Positions 34,905-43,598 of a stretch of DNA of 64,000 nt are shown one piece after another. The stretch spans positions 1 to 64,000 of the forward strand of contig NZ_JACFSZ010000007.1 in NCBI RefSeq assembly GCF_014805525.1, given 5' to 3'. Source of the stretch: Rhabdothermincola sediminis (GTDB taxonomy: Bacteria > Actinomycetota > Acidimicrobiia > Acidimicrobiales > Acidimicrobilacustridaceae). The notes beneath the pieces were generated by a model, which was not told the origin of the DNA, searched no databases, and worked only from the letters and a program-made list of their open reading frames with translations. The position numbers and the translations under genes were made by a program. Position 1 is the first letter of the stretch; each line of letters starts with the position of its first letter.

Positions 34905-35399
34905 TCAGCGGTCGATCGGTCCCAGCGCGCCCGTGTGCACGTCGAACAGGAACCCTCCGACCACCAGACCGGGGGGGAGCTGCTCGCAGGCCCGCAGTCG
35001 GCGGAGATCCGCCTCGAACGCCTCGCGGTGATCCGGGAAGGTCAACAGCTCGATGGTCGACGCGTCGGCACCGGAGCGCTCGGTGAGCGTACGTCGCAAC
35101 TCGCTCTCGTCGTCACGCCGCATGGCGCAGTCCGTGTGATGCACGATGCAGACCCGCTCGACGCCCAGGAGGTTGGCGGCGAGCACCAACGAGCGGAGTG
35201 CGTCATCGGTGACCCGGGCACCCGCGTTGCGGATGATCTTCGCATCGCCGGGCTTCAACCCGAGCATGGCCAGCGGGTCGATGCGGGAGTCGATGCACGT
35301 GAGCACGGCCAGGCCACGCGCTGCTCGGCCGGGCTGCCCGGAATCCACGAACGAACGTTGGTACGCCTCGTTGGCGGCGAGAAGGTCGTCGAACACCAT
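34905..35399 (-). CDS. Beta-carbonic anhydrase (short type)
   Basis: Carbonic anhydrase interconverts CO2 and bicarbonate. The 164-residue protein has the beta-class zinc site C35-x-D37-S-R39 (LTCIDSRID) and H88-x-x-C91 (VHHTDCAM), with all three zinc ligands and the Asp-Arg dyad in place. Its small size and the KPGDAKIIRNAGARVTDDAL segment fit the Cab-type subgroup. ATG at 35399 is the first start giving the conserved N-terminus; upstream sequence is the promoter region of the divergent PPOX gene. Confidence 0.92.
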   Translation of the reverse strand: MVFDDLLAANEAYQRSFVDSGQPGRAARGLAVLTCIDSRIDPLAMLGLKPGDAKIIRNAGARVTDDALRSLVLAANLLGVERVCIVHHTDCAMRRDDESELRRTLTERSGADASTIELLTFPDHREAFEADLRRLRACEQLPPGLVVGGFLFDVHTGALGPIDR

Positions 35400-35465
35400 T
35401 CCGAGTTCTACCGCGCCACGGTGCCCACTCGCCCACCCGCTCCTCGGTGGGCCAGGCTGGTCACC

Positions 35466-35948
35466 ATGGCTGCCTGGGAAGATGTCTGCCGCTCCAGCCC
35501 CGAGCTCGCGCCAGCGGTGCAGCGCCGCTTCGAGGCCCACGGCCTCGGATTGCTCGCCACCATCCGCACCGACGGCTTCCCCCGCGTCAGCGGTGTCGAG
35601 CCCCTCTTCACCCGAGGCGAGCTGTGGCTGGGCATGATGCCCGAGTCGCGCAAGGCTCTCGACCTGCAACGCAACGATCGTCTCTCCCTGCACAGTGCCA
35701 CGACGGACAAGGAGCTGACCGAGGGCGACGCCAAGGTGACCGGCCGGGCGGTGGAGGTGAAGGATGAGACGACGAAACAGCAGTTCCTCCGGTGGTTCGC
35801 GGAGGAGAACGGCCACGCCCCGGATGGACCCTTCCACCTCTTCCGGGTCGACGTCACCGAGCTGGCACTCATCAGGCCCGGTGGCGATCACCTGGTGATC
35901 GAGTCCTGGCGGCAAGGACGGGGGACGAGGCGGATCGAACGCCGTTGA
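35466..35948 (+). CDS. Pyridoxamine-5'-phosphate-oxidase-fold protein
   Basis: The 160-residue protein has the split-barrel FMN/F420-binding fold: HGLGLLATIRTDGFPRVSGV, ELWLGMMPESRKALDLQRND, RLSLHSA and KVTGRAVEV. These are typical of the general PPOX family rather than true PdxH (no characteristic PLP-site motif). Substrate and cofactor are open; F420 is plausible given the host. Divergent from carbonic anhydrase (66-nt gap). The GNAT gene follows with a 14-nt gap. Confidence 0.87.
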   Translation: MAAWEDVCRSSPELAPAVQRRFEAHGLGLLATIRTDGFPRVSGVEPLFTRGELWLGMMPESRKALDLQRNDRLSLHSATTDKELTEGDAKVTGRAVEVKDETTKQQFLRWFAEENGHAPDGPFHLFRVDVTELALIRPGGDHLVIESWRQGRGTRRIERR

Positions 35949-35962
35949 ACGAAGATGCGGGC

Positions 35963-36532
35963 ATGACCGGCGGTGCGCTCCACCCTCCTGATCCTCCCCT
36001 CACCGACGGCACCGTCACGCTACGGCGCTTCACCGATGCCGACATCGAGCAGATCACCGCGTCGTGCCAGGATCCTGAGATCCAGCGTTTCATCCCGGTC
36101 CCCCAGCCGTACCAGCGCGCCGACGCCGAGGCCTACGTTCGGCGCACCGAGCGCCAGTGGGCCGAGGGCACCAAGGCGGCGTTCGCCATCGTCGACGCAA
36201 ACGATCCCGGGATGCTGCTCGGCGCCATCAACGTGGCGATCAACGGCGCGGTGGGCAACTCGGGCTACTGGGTGGCCCCCCAGGCGCGGGGACGCGGGGT
36301 CGCCGGTCGGGCACTGCGCCTGCTCACCGACTGGGCGTTCTCCTCGGTCGGCCTCGGCGTGATCCTGCTCGAGATCCGGCCCGAGAACGCCGCGTCGATC
36401 GCGGTCGCCACCCACTGCGGGTACCACCGGGCGGGCGAGATCGACATCAACGTCGAGACCGGCAAACGCAATGGCCTCATCTTCTCCCGGCTGGCGTCGG
36501 ACCACGCCAGCAGTGGTGAGGCGCCGGTCTGA
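35963..36532 (+). CDS. GNAT-family N-acetyltransferase (RimJ/RimL type)
   Basis: The 189-residue protein has VTLRRFTDADIEQITASCQD at the N-terminus and the acetyl-CoA pyrophosphate loop VAPQARGRGVAGRALRLLTD (R/QxxGxG), followed by LLEIRPENAASIAVATHCGY. This is the RimJ/RimL-like subgroup that acetylates N-termini of proteins or small molecules. ATG at 35963 is used; a TTG at 35945 overlapping the previous stop is possible. It is likely co-transcribed with the PPOX gene. Confidence 0.9.
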   Translation: MTGGALHPPDPPLTDGTVTLRRFTDADIEQITASCQDPEIQRFIPVPQPYQRADAEAYVRRTERQWAEGTKAAFAIVDANDPGMLLGAINVAINGAVGNSGYWVAPQARGRGVAGRALRLLTDWAFSSVGLGVILLEIRPENAASIAVATHCGYHRAGEIDINVETGKRNGLIFSRLASDHASSGEAPV

Positions 36533-36571
36533 CCTCCGCTGCTGTGAGGTGGCTCCTACCATGGAACGGTT

Positions 36572-38188
36572 GTGACGGCGCACGCGTTCAGAGTCGGCGG
36601 CCACGAGTACCCGGTGGTCCTCCCGACGCTTCGCGACCCGAGGATGCACCTGGCTTCGGTGATCATCACCGTCCAGATCCTGGGCCAGACCGTGCTGGGC
36701 TTCGAGCTGTCGATCGCCCAGATCCTCGTCTCCCTGGGAACCGCCGCCGCCCTCGAGCTGGCAATCGTGTTCCACCGCCAGCGGGCCGTCGTATGGCCGG
36801 GCAGCGCGCTCCTCACCGCGAACGGGGTGGCCCTGATCCTGCGAGTGCCGGGCACCGAGCACGGCGACTGGTGGAGTCTGCACGGTTGGTACTACTACGC
36901 GGGCATCTCAGCTGCGTCGTTGCTGTCCAAGTACCTGATCCGCTACCGCGGGCACCACGTGTTCAATCCAAGCAACATCGGCCTGGTGGTCGCGTTCCTG
37001 CTCCTGGGGAGCAACCGCATCGAGCCACTCGACTTCTGGTGGGGGCCGATGTCCCCGGGCATCGCGGCCGCCACCGCAGTGATCCTGGTGGGGGGGTTCA
37101 CCATCACCTCCCGCCTCGACCTGCTGGGGATGGCCGCCGGGTTCTGGATCACCTTCGCGCTCTCGCTCGGCATCGTGGCCTCGACCGGCCACTGCATGAC
37201 CGCCACCTGGCATCTCGGGCCGATCTGCGGCGCATCGTTCTGGTGGGTGCTGGTCACCTCTCCCGAGGTGCTCATCTTCCTCTTCTTCATGATCACCGAC
37301 CCCAAGACCACCCCGACCGGGCGGGTCGCCCGGGTGGTCTTCGGGATCTGCGTCGGGTTCCTCGCAGCCTTGCTGGTCGCGCCGCAGACCACCGAGTTCG
37401 CGTCCAAGGTGGCGGTACTGGGCAGCCTGGCGATCATGTGCGTCGCCCGCTACCCGCTGGCGCGCGTCGTGCCGGCCGCGGGCAGCGACGACGACCACCT
37501 CCGGCGCTGGCTGACCCGATCTCTGCGAGACAGGGGGGACCACGAGGGCGCGTCCGGGGCCCACCTCCGTCCCCGGCTGGGGACCGTCGGCGGCGGCCTG
37601 ACCGCCGCAGGGATCTGCGTGCTGGCGCTGGTGTTCGCCGGGACACCGGCGCGCGAGCCCACCGTTCACCTGCGCCCCGACGGCACGGTCGGCTCCCAGC
37701 GCGATCTGGCCGTCGACGAGTCGACCCTGCCGCCGGTGACCATCAGCGACGCGATGCGCGAGCTGAGCCCGAGGCTGAGCGACCGGACCGCTCGGCTGAT
37801 GGCCGCCGACGTGCTGGCCGATCTGGCCTCGGAGCGCCGGGCCCGCCTCGATCTGGATGACACCGCGGCGACCGAGGGCTCGGTCTTCAGCCGCCTGCAG
37901 GACCTCGAAGGCGAGATCGCCAGCGTCCAAGCCGGAGGCCAGATCGTAGTGCCGGACTACACGATCGACCGCATGGTCATCGTGCCCGTCTACGACCCCA
38001 AGAACGCGCAGGCCGGGCCGCAGTTCGGAGTCGAGGTGCACGGCACGGTGACCTACACGACCTACGGGGGGACACCGCCGACGACCGGGGTGCCGTCGCT
38101 GCCGGAGCCCTACGAACGGGTGTTCGCGCTGTTCCTGTCGGGCGACCGCTATCTGCTGGCCGCGGACTACCCGCCCGGAGTGGAGTGA
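36572..38188 (+). CDS. RnfD/NqrB-related membrane protein with extracytoplasmic C-terminal domain
   Basis: The 538-residue protein has about nine N-terminal membrane helices (e.g. ILVSLGTAAALELAIVF, SALLTANGVALILRVPG, GIAAATAVILVGGFTITS) with NQR2/RnfD-family features: YRGHHVFNPSNIGLVVAFLL and FFMITDPKTTPTGRVARVVF. A final helix (TAAGICVLALVFAG) leads to a 190-residue extracytoplasmic domain unrelated to RnfD (VTISDAMRELSPRLSDRTAR, VDLDDTAATEG-like acidic helices). No other Rnf/Nqr subunit is near, so it is unlikely to work as a standard ion pump; a membrane flavin/electron-carrier role is possible. GTG start. Confidence 0.82.
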   Translation: MTAHAFRVGGHEYPVVLPTLRDPRMHLASVIITVQILGQTVLGFELSIAQILVSLGTAAALELAIVFHRQRAVVWPGSALLTANGVALILRVPGTEHGDWWSLHGWYYYAGISAASLLSKYLIRYRGHHVFNPSNIGLVVAFLLLGSNRIEPLDFWWGPMSPGIAAATAVILVGGFTITSRLDLLGMAAGFWITFALSLGIVASTGHCMTATWHLGPICGASFWWVLVTSPEVLIFLFFMITDPKTTPTGRVARVVFGICVGFLAALLVAPQTTEFASKVAVLGSLAIMCVARYPLARVVPAAGSDDDHLRRWLTRSLRDRGDHEGASGAHLRPRLGTVGGGLTAAGICVLALVFAGTPAREPTVHLRPDGTVGSQRDLAVDESTLPPVTISDAMRELSPRLSDRTARLMAADVLADLASERRARLDLDDTAATEGSVFSRLQDLEGEIASVQAGGQIVVPDYTIDRMVIVPVYDPKNAQAGPQFGVEVHGTVTYTTYGGTPPTTGVPSLPEPYERVFALFLSGDRYLLAADYPPGVE

Positions 38189-38189
38189 G

Positions 38190-38741
38190 TCAGGACATCG
38201 CGTCGATCGAGCCGACGTAACCGTGCTCGACGATCACTGCGGCGCTGTTGTCGTAGAGCTCCTGCTCGTCGGGCGCCCAGGTGGCGAGACCGTCGACGTA
38301 ACGGTTGTACATGCAGAACGCAGCCGCGATGAGCACGGTGTCGTGGATCTCCACGTCGGTGGCGCCCTCGGCCCGCGCCGCCGCTATGTCGGCCTCGGTG
38401 ACGTTCGAGCCGCTCTGCTGGACCTTGGCCGCGATGGCGAGCAGCGCCTTCATCTTGTCGCTGATCGGAGCGGTGGACGGGTCGGCCTTGACGGCATCGA
38501 CGACAGACCAGCCATCCTCGAGCTGTACGGCAGCGAACGTGTTGTGCGATCGCGAGCAGAACGTGCAATTGTTGAGCCACGACACGTAGCCGGCGATGAG
38601 TTCCCGCTCCCCGCGGGACAGGGAGTGGTCACCTCGCAGGAGCACCTCAGCGAGCTCGTTGAGCGGCTTGGCCGTCTCGGGCCTGAACATCATCGGCCCG
38701 ATGATGCCGGGCACGCCCTCGGGCAACTCGATGTGTGGCAT
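38190..38741 (-). CDS. AhpD/carboxymuconolactone-decarboxylase-fold peroxidase-like protein
   Basis: The 183-residue protein contains the AhpD active site WLNNCTFCSRSHN (C59, C62, H66), used for alkylhydroperoxide reduction with a CxxC disulfide. The fold and length match peroxidase-related AhpD-like proteins. It is convergent with the RnfD-like gene (1-nt gap) and divergent from the ABC transporter, so its neighbours say little about its electron donor. Confidence 0.9.
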   Translation of the reverse strand: MPHIELPEGVPGIIGPMMFRPETAKPLNELAEVLLRGDHSLSRGERELIAGYVSWLNNCTFCSRSHNTFAAVQLEDGWSVVDAVKADPSTAPISDKMKALLAIAAKVQQSGSNVTEADIAAARAEGATDVEIHDTVLIAAAFCMYNRYVDGLATWAPDEQELYDNSAAVIVEHGYVGSIDAMS

Positions 38742-38970
38742 GGCTGCTCTCCTCGCATCTGCCGGCTGAGAGCGGCGATGGTACCGCCGCCTCGACCGAC
38801 TTGGCAGGGGGCCGGACGACCCATGATGGGATCCTGTTCGTGGACGCCGTCTACTCGGCTAGCACGCTCGCCGCTCCGCCGCTGCCCATGACCTCGACAT
38901 CCCGGATCATCCATGGCTTGCCGCCAAGCAGAGGTTGCTCGCGCCCGGCGATGAACCAGCGGAGGTGGCG

Positions 38971-40704
38971 ATGACCCGGCCGACCTTCGGCGCGTTCCGC
39001 TCGTCGCTGGCCCGCCGACGGCCGAGTGGTGCGGACGTGGCCGTGTTCCTGGCGATCGCCGTGGTGCTCTACACGATCGGCCGGGTGGCGCCCGACACGA
39101 CGGTGTCGCTGCTCCCGAACCAGTACACCGACATCGACACGGACCCGGCACGCCTCCCCTACTACGCGGTGCGCAGCCTCCTCCGCATGTTCGTGGCGCT
39201 GGCCCTCTCCTACGCATTCACCTTCGTCTACGGCTACGCCGCGGCACGGAGCCGTCGGGCCGAACGGGTGCTCATCCCCGCACTCGACATCCTGCAATCG
39301 GTTCCGGTGCTCGGCTTCCTGTCGATCACCGTGGTGGGGTTCGTCGCGCTGTTCCCCGGCTCGCTGCTCGGGCTGGAGTGCGCCGCGATCTTCGCCATCT
39401 TCACCTCACAGGTCTGGAACATCACCTTCGGCTTCTACCAGTCGCTGATCACGCTGCCTCGCGAGTTCGACGAGCTGTCACGCCTGCACCGCCTCAGCCG
39501 ATGGATGCGCTTCTGGCGCATCGAGGTGCCGAGCAGCGCCATCGGCCTGGTGTGGAACGGGATGATGAGCATGGGCGGGGGATGGTTCTTCCTCGTGGCC
39601 TCCGAGGCCATCACGGTCAACAACAACGAGACGGTGCTGCCCGGGGTCGGCTCCTACGCCGGAGCGGCGATCGACGCTGGCGACCTCCCCGGCGTCGGCT
39701 GGGCCATCGTGACCATGCTGATCCTGGTGCTCGGGGTGAACGTCTTGTTCTGGCGGCCGCTCACCGCCTGGGTCGAGAGGTTCCGCAACGAGCAGTCCGA
39801 GGCTTCCGACGTGCAGCGCTCGTTCGTCCTCGAGCTGTGGCGGCGCTCCCGGTTCCCATGCCTCACGCGCCGGGTACGGCGGTGGGCCACCGAGCCGGTC
39901 AACCGAGCGGGACGCATCCTCGGCGTGGACCGCCGGCCGTTGGTCGTGGACACCCGGCGCCGGCGCATCGGTGACCTCGCCTTCTTCGCCACGGTCGGCA
40001 GCCTCCTCGCCTGGGGCGCCTACGAGCTGCTCGCCTACATCACCCGGGAGGAGGGTCCGGGGATCTTCCTCCGGCCGATCCAGCTCGGGGTCTGGACCAT
40101 GATCCGGGTGGCAGTGGTTGTCGTCGCCTCCACCCTGCTCTGGGTTCCCGTCGGGGTGCGCATCGGCCTCGATCCTCGGTTGGCACGGATCGCGCAGCCG
40201 CTCGTACAGGTCTTCGCCAGCTTCCCCGCCAACTTCCTGTTCCCGCTGGTGGTCGTGGTCCTGCTCCACACCGGGATCAGCCTCGACGTCGGAGGGATCG
40301 TGCTCATGGCGCTCGGCGCCCAGTGGTACATCCTGTTCAACGCCATCGCCGGCGGAATGGCCATCCCCACCGATCTCCGGGAGGCGATGACCGACATCGG
40401 CGTGACGGGATGGCAGCGCTGGAAGCGGCTGTACCTCCCGGCGATCTTCCCGTCGTACGTGACCGGCGGGATCACCGCCTCGGGCGGAGCGTGGAACGCG
40501 TCGATCGTCGCTGAGGTGGTCACCTACGGCGGGAACACGCTCACCGCAGTAGGCCTCGGCGCGTTCATCGCCGAGTCCACCGCGGCCGGCGACTTCCCCC
40601 GCACCCTCGCGGGAGTGATGGTCATGAGCGCCTACGTCGTGCTCGTCAACCGACTGCTGTGGCGCCGTCTCTACCGCGTCGCCGAAGCCCGCTACCACCT
40701 GTGA
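38971..40704 (+). CDS. ABC transporter permease, two permease domains fused (NitT/TauT/SsuC type)
   Basis: This 577-residue protein is a tandem fusion of two binding-protein-dependent permease domains. The first (residues about 20-270) includes LILQSVPVLGFLSITVVGFV-like DILQSVPVLGFLS and the EAA-like loop YQSLITLPREFDELSRLHRL. The second (about 330-575) includes QPLVQVFASFPANFLFPLVV and the EAA loop DLREAMTDIGVTGWQRWKRL. Such fusions form both halves of the channel of NitT/TauT-type importers. RBS GGAGG precedes ATG 38971. The ATPase gene follows 10 nt downstream. No substrate-binding protein gene is nearby. Confidence 0.92.
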   Translation: MTRPTFGAFRSSLARRRPSGADVAVFLAIAVVLYTIGRVAPDTTVSLLPNQYTDIDTDPARLPYYAVRSLLRMFVALALSYAFTFVYGYAAARSRRAERVLIPALDILQSVPVLGFLSITVVGFVALFPGSLLGLECAAIFAIFTSQVWNITFGFYQSLITLPREFDELSRLHRLSRWMRFWRIEVPSSAIGLVWNGMMSMGGGWFFLVASEAITVNNNETVLPGVGSYAGAAIDAGDLPGVGWAIVTMLILVLGVNVLFWRPLTAWVERFRNEQSEASDVQRSFVLELWRRSRFPCLTRRVRRWATEPVNRAGRILGVDRRPLVVDTRRRRIGDLAFFATVGSLLAWGAYELLAYITREEGPGIFLRPIQLGVWTMIRVAVVVVASTLLWVPVGVRIGLDPRLARIAQPLVQVFASFPANFLFPLVVVVLLHTGISLDVGGIVLMALGAQWYILFNAIAGGMAIPTDLREAMTDIGVTGWQRWKRLYLPAIFPSYVTGGITASGGAWNASIVAEVVTYGGNTLTAVGLGAFIAESTAAGDFPRTLAGVMVMSAYVVLVNRLLWRRLYRVAEARYHL

Positions 40705-40714
40705 GAGGATCAGC

Positions 40715-42046
40715 ATGACCACCATCAGCACCCGACCGGTGCTGGTCTCCGCCACCGGCATCACCAAGTCCTTCACCACCCCCGACGGCCAACCACTGCC
40801 CGTGCTCGAGGGCATCGACCTCGAGGTGAGGGAAGGCGAGATCCTGGCGCTGCTCGGTCGCTCCGGGAGCGGCAAGTCCACGCTGCTGCGCTGCCTCGCC
40901 GGCCTCATCGGGCCGACGACAGGTCAGGTCCGCTACCGGGGTGAACCGCTCACCGGTGCCAACCCCGGCACCGCGATGGTGTTCCAGAGCTTCGCGTTGC
41001 TGCCGTGGCTCACCGTGCAGGAGAACGTCGAGATCGGCCTGGAGGCCCGCGGCCTGCCCCCCGCCGAGCGAGCCGAGCGCGCCCGCGCCGCCATCGACCT
41101 CATCGGCCTCGACGGCTTCGAGAACGCGTATCCCAAGGAGCTCTCGGGGGGCATGCGCCAGCGCGTCGGGTTCGCCCGAGCGTTGGTAGTCGAGCCCGAC
41201 GTGCTGCTCATGGACGAACCGTTCTCCGCCCTCGACGTCCTCACCGCCGAGAACCTCCGTGGCGAGCTCCTCGAGCTGTGGCAACGAGCTGAGTTCCCCA
41301 CCAAGGCCATCGTGCTGGTCACGCACAACATCGAAGAAGCCGTCCTGCTCGCCGACCGGGTGGTGATCCTCGGCTCCAACCCCGGCCGCATCCGCACCAG
41401 CCTCGACATCACCTACCCGAGACCACGGAACCGCCAGGACCCCGACTTCGAGGAGATGATGGACCTCATCTACGTGATCATGACCGGGCGCCACGAAGAC
41501 GAAGCCATGAAGGTTCGGCACGAGCACCCGGTCGGGCGCATCACCCCCGGTGAGCTCCCGCTGCCGGGTGCCACCGTCGACGCGCTCTCCGGCCTGGCGG
41601 AGATCCTCCACCGCCTCGACGACCGCATCGACCTGGCGGATCTTGCGGAGGACCTCGTCCTCGAGGTGGATGATCTCCTGCCCCTCGTCGACGCGCTCGA
41701 GCTGCTCGGCTTCGTCACCGTGCGGGCCGGCGAGGTGCGGCTCACGCCCGAGGGTGTCGGCTTCGCCGGTGCCGACATCCAGCAGTCCAAGGAGATCTTC
41801 GCCCGCGCAGCCCTGGCCAACGCACCGCTGGTCGCCGCGATCACGAAAGGGCTCGAGAACAGCCTCGATGGTTCGCTCCCCATCGGCTTCTTCCGTGATG
41901 TCCTACGCCGCTCGTTCAGCGAAGCCGAGACGGACCGCCAACTGGACATCGCCCTGGACTGGGGCCGCTATGCCGAGCTCTACGACTACGACGCCGCGCG
42001 CCGGCAGCTCCGCCTCGACGAGGAACGGCTGGCGACCCGGCCCTGA
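40715..42046 (+). CDS. ABC transporter ATP-binding protein with C-terminal AAA-associated domain
   Basis: Residues 1-250 are an ABC ATPase: Walker A GRSGSGKST (K54), Q-loop FQSFALLPW, signature LSGGMRQRVGFA, Walker B VLLMDEPFSALD, H-loop VLVTHNIEEA. It resembles the SsuB/TauB/NrtC group. The remaining 190 residues (GATVDALSGLAEILHRLDDR onward) form the AAA-associated domain found in some nitrate/sulfonate-type ATPases, with a winged-helix-like part, possibly sensing substrate. It pairs with the fused permease. Substrate unknown; nitrate, sulfonate, taurine and bicarbonate are all conceivable. Confidence 0.93.
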   Translation: MTTISTRPVLVSATGITKSFTTPDGQPLPVLEGIDLEVREGEILALLGRSGSGKSTLLRCLAGLIGPTTGQVRYRGEPLTGANPGTAMVFQSFALLPWLTVQENVEIGLEARGLPPAERAERARAAIDLIGLDGFENAYPKELSGGMRQRVGFARALVVEPDVLLMDEPFSALDVLTAENLRGELLELWQRAEFPTKAIVLVTHNIEEAVLLADRVVILGSNPGRIRTSLDITYPRPRNRQDPDFEEMMDLIYVIMTGRHEDEAMKVRHEHPVGRITPGELPLPGATVDALSGLAEILHRLDDRIDLADLAEDLVLEVDDLLPLVDALELLGFVTVRAGEVRLTPEGVGFAGADIQQSKEIFARAALANAPLVAAITKGLENSLDGSLPIGFFRDVLRRSFSEAETDRQLDIALDWGRYAELYDYDAARRQLRLDEERLATRP

Positions 42047-42072
42047 ACGAGCGAGATCAGAGCACCCAGACC

Positions 42073-43005
42073 GTGGATCGCGCCATCGACAACGTGACCG
42101 CCATGGTCCCTGCACTGCTCTTCCTGTGTGCAGGAGTCCCGTTGGCATCACTGCTCGACCGGCTGGAGTTCTTCGAAGCACTCGCCATCACGATCGACCG
42201 CCGCTTCGAACACCTCCAGGTGGCGGTGCTGTGGTGGCTGGCAGGGGCGAGGACGGTGGTGCTGAACCTCGATACCACCGTGGTGCTCCTCACTCCCCTC
42301 TACGTGCGCCTCGCCCGCCGAGCCGGTGTCGACCCGCTGCCGCTCGCGCTGATCCCGCTCCTGCTGGCCAGCTTCGCGTCGTCGGTGCTGCCCGTGTCGA
42401 ACCTCACGACGCTCATCGCCGTGGAGCGGTTCGACCTGCCGGTGAGCGAGGTGTTCGTCCACCTGGCACCGGTGAGCGCCGTGGCCTGCATCGCCGGTTG
42501 GCTGGCGTACCGCCGCCGGCACCCGACCGCCCTGCCCGGCGGCCGCTCCGAGCCGGTCGATCGCCGAGCGGTGATCGTCGGCGGGAGCGTGGTGACCGGT
42601 GCACTCATCGGCTTCGTGGCCGGCCCGAGCGCCGGCGTGTCCCCGTGGATGGTGGCGGTGGCCGCCGATCTGGTGCCGATCGCGGCGACGGCTGCCCTCG
42701 GCGGCATCACCTTGTTGAGTACCGCAGCGGCAGGCTTGGTGAACAACCTGCCGACGCTGCTGGTCGCGCTGGAGGGCGCCCGATCGATGAGCGGGGGGAT
42801 GTGGGCGTGGCTGGCCGGGGTCAACACCGGCGCGGTCGTGGTGCCGCTGGGCGCGCTGGCCAACCTCCTGTGGTGGCGGCTCGTTCGGGAGGAAGGCATA
42901 GAGCTGACCGTGCGCGGCTACCTGGGGATGGTCGCCCCCATCGCCCTGCCGGCCGTGCTGCGCGCGGCGGCCGCGATGGCCGGGACTCGGCTGATCGCCG
43001 GATGA
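42073..43005 (+). CDS. ArsB/NhaD-superfamily transporter (short)
   Basis: The 310-residue membrane protein has about nine helices and ion-transporter superfamily motifs ARTVVLNLDTTVVLLTPLYV, VLPVSNLTTLIAVERFDLPV and the symmetric AAAGLVNNLPTLLVALEGAR. This arrangement of two inverted halves matches ArsB/NhaD-like proteins, but it is shorter than typical ArsB (about 420), so one or two helices are missing at the N-terminus. The substrate (arsenite, Na+/H+ or organic anion) cannot be set. GTG start, and the stop overlaps the ATG of the GDT1 fragment (ATGA, 43002-43005). Confidence 0.8.
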   Translation: MDRAIDNVTAMVPALLFLCAGVPLASLLDRLEFFEALAITIDRRFEHLQVAVLWWLAGARTVVLNLDTTVVLLTPLYVRLARRAGVDPLPLALIPLLLASFASSVLPVSNLTTLIAVERFDLPVSEVFVHLAPVSAVACIAGWLAYRRRHPTALPGGRSEPVDRRAVIVGGSVVTGALIGFVAGPSAGVSPWMVAVAADLVPIAATAALGGITLLSTAAAGLVNNLPTLLVALEGARSMSGGMWAWLAGVNTGAVVVPLGALANLLWWRLVREEGIELTVRGYLGMVAPIALPAVLRAAAAMAGTRLIAG

Positions 43006-43598
43006 CGGGTTGGACGGACCAAGCCGACGTCCCGGGGCGGGCCGGTCCGGCGAGCCGATCGCCCACGCGCTACCCGGCGATCCCGGTCCTGCTGGGCATC
43101 ACCCTCGCCACCGCGCTGGTGCACGCGGTCTCCGTGATCGTCGGTGCCGCGGTCGGCGCCGCCATCCACACCACTGCGATCACCGTGGCGGCGGCCATTG
43201 CGTTCGTGGGTTTCGGGCTCTGGACGTTGCGCGGGGACGAGCTCAGCGAGGACGAGGAGGAACGGCCGCCCGCCCGGCGAGTCGTTGGGCCGATGACACC
43301 GTGCCACACACCCCACCTCGATGGTCCAGCGAGCGGCTGCCACGGCTTCAGTGCGCGTGACGATGGTGCAGGTCGGGGACGTGGGGGTGCGCGTGCTGGA
43401 CCGGCTCGTGGCGGTGCCGATGGGTGTGGCTGCCGGACACGCTCTCCGGATGGGTGTGGCGGTGATGGCCGTCGTCGTGGCGATGCTCGTGGTCGTGCTC
43501 GAGCACCTCGTGGACGTGGGGATGGTCGTGGGCGGTCCGCAACGACAGCCCGACGCCGGCCGCGGCGAGGGGAATCGCGAGCAGTTGCACGGCGGTGA
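43002..43598 (+). pseudogene. Truncated GDT1/TMEM165 (UPF0016)-like gene
   Basis: Only the first 90 or so residues resemble the UPF0016/GDT1 family of Mn2+/Ca2+ transporters: IPVLLGITLATALVHAVSVI, AVGAAIHTTAITVAAAIAFV and GLWTLRGDELSEDEEE. The family's ExGDK(T/S) metal motif in the first helix is missing, as is the second repeat. The open frame continues to 43598 but that part is low-complexity Gly/Arg/Ala and overlaps the opposite-strand EamA gene by 250 nt. It is therefore probably a broken remnant, although a one-repeat protein cannot be fully excluded. Its ATG overlaps the upstream transporter stop. Confidence 0.6.

Noticed and set aside
33591-35948. A 785-codon open frame on the plus strand across a membrane protein and carbonic anhydrase genes
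   Set aside because: Antisense to two well-supported genes; only its last 160 codons (from 35466) make a recognisable protein. The rest is a GC-driven shadow.
38755-38810. TPP-riboswitch-like GGCTGAGAG upstream of the ABC permease
   Set aside because: Only the CTGAGA part matches; the second conserved block (ACCC...GAACCTGA) is missing and the spacing is wrong.
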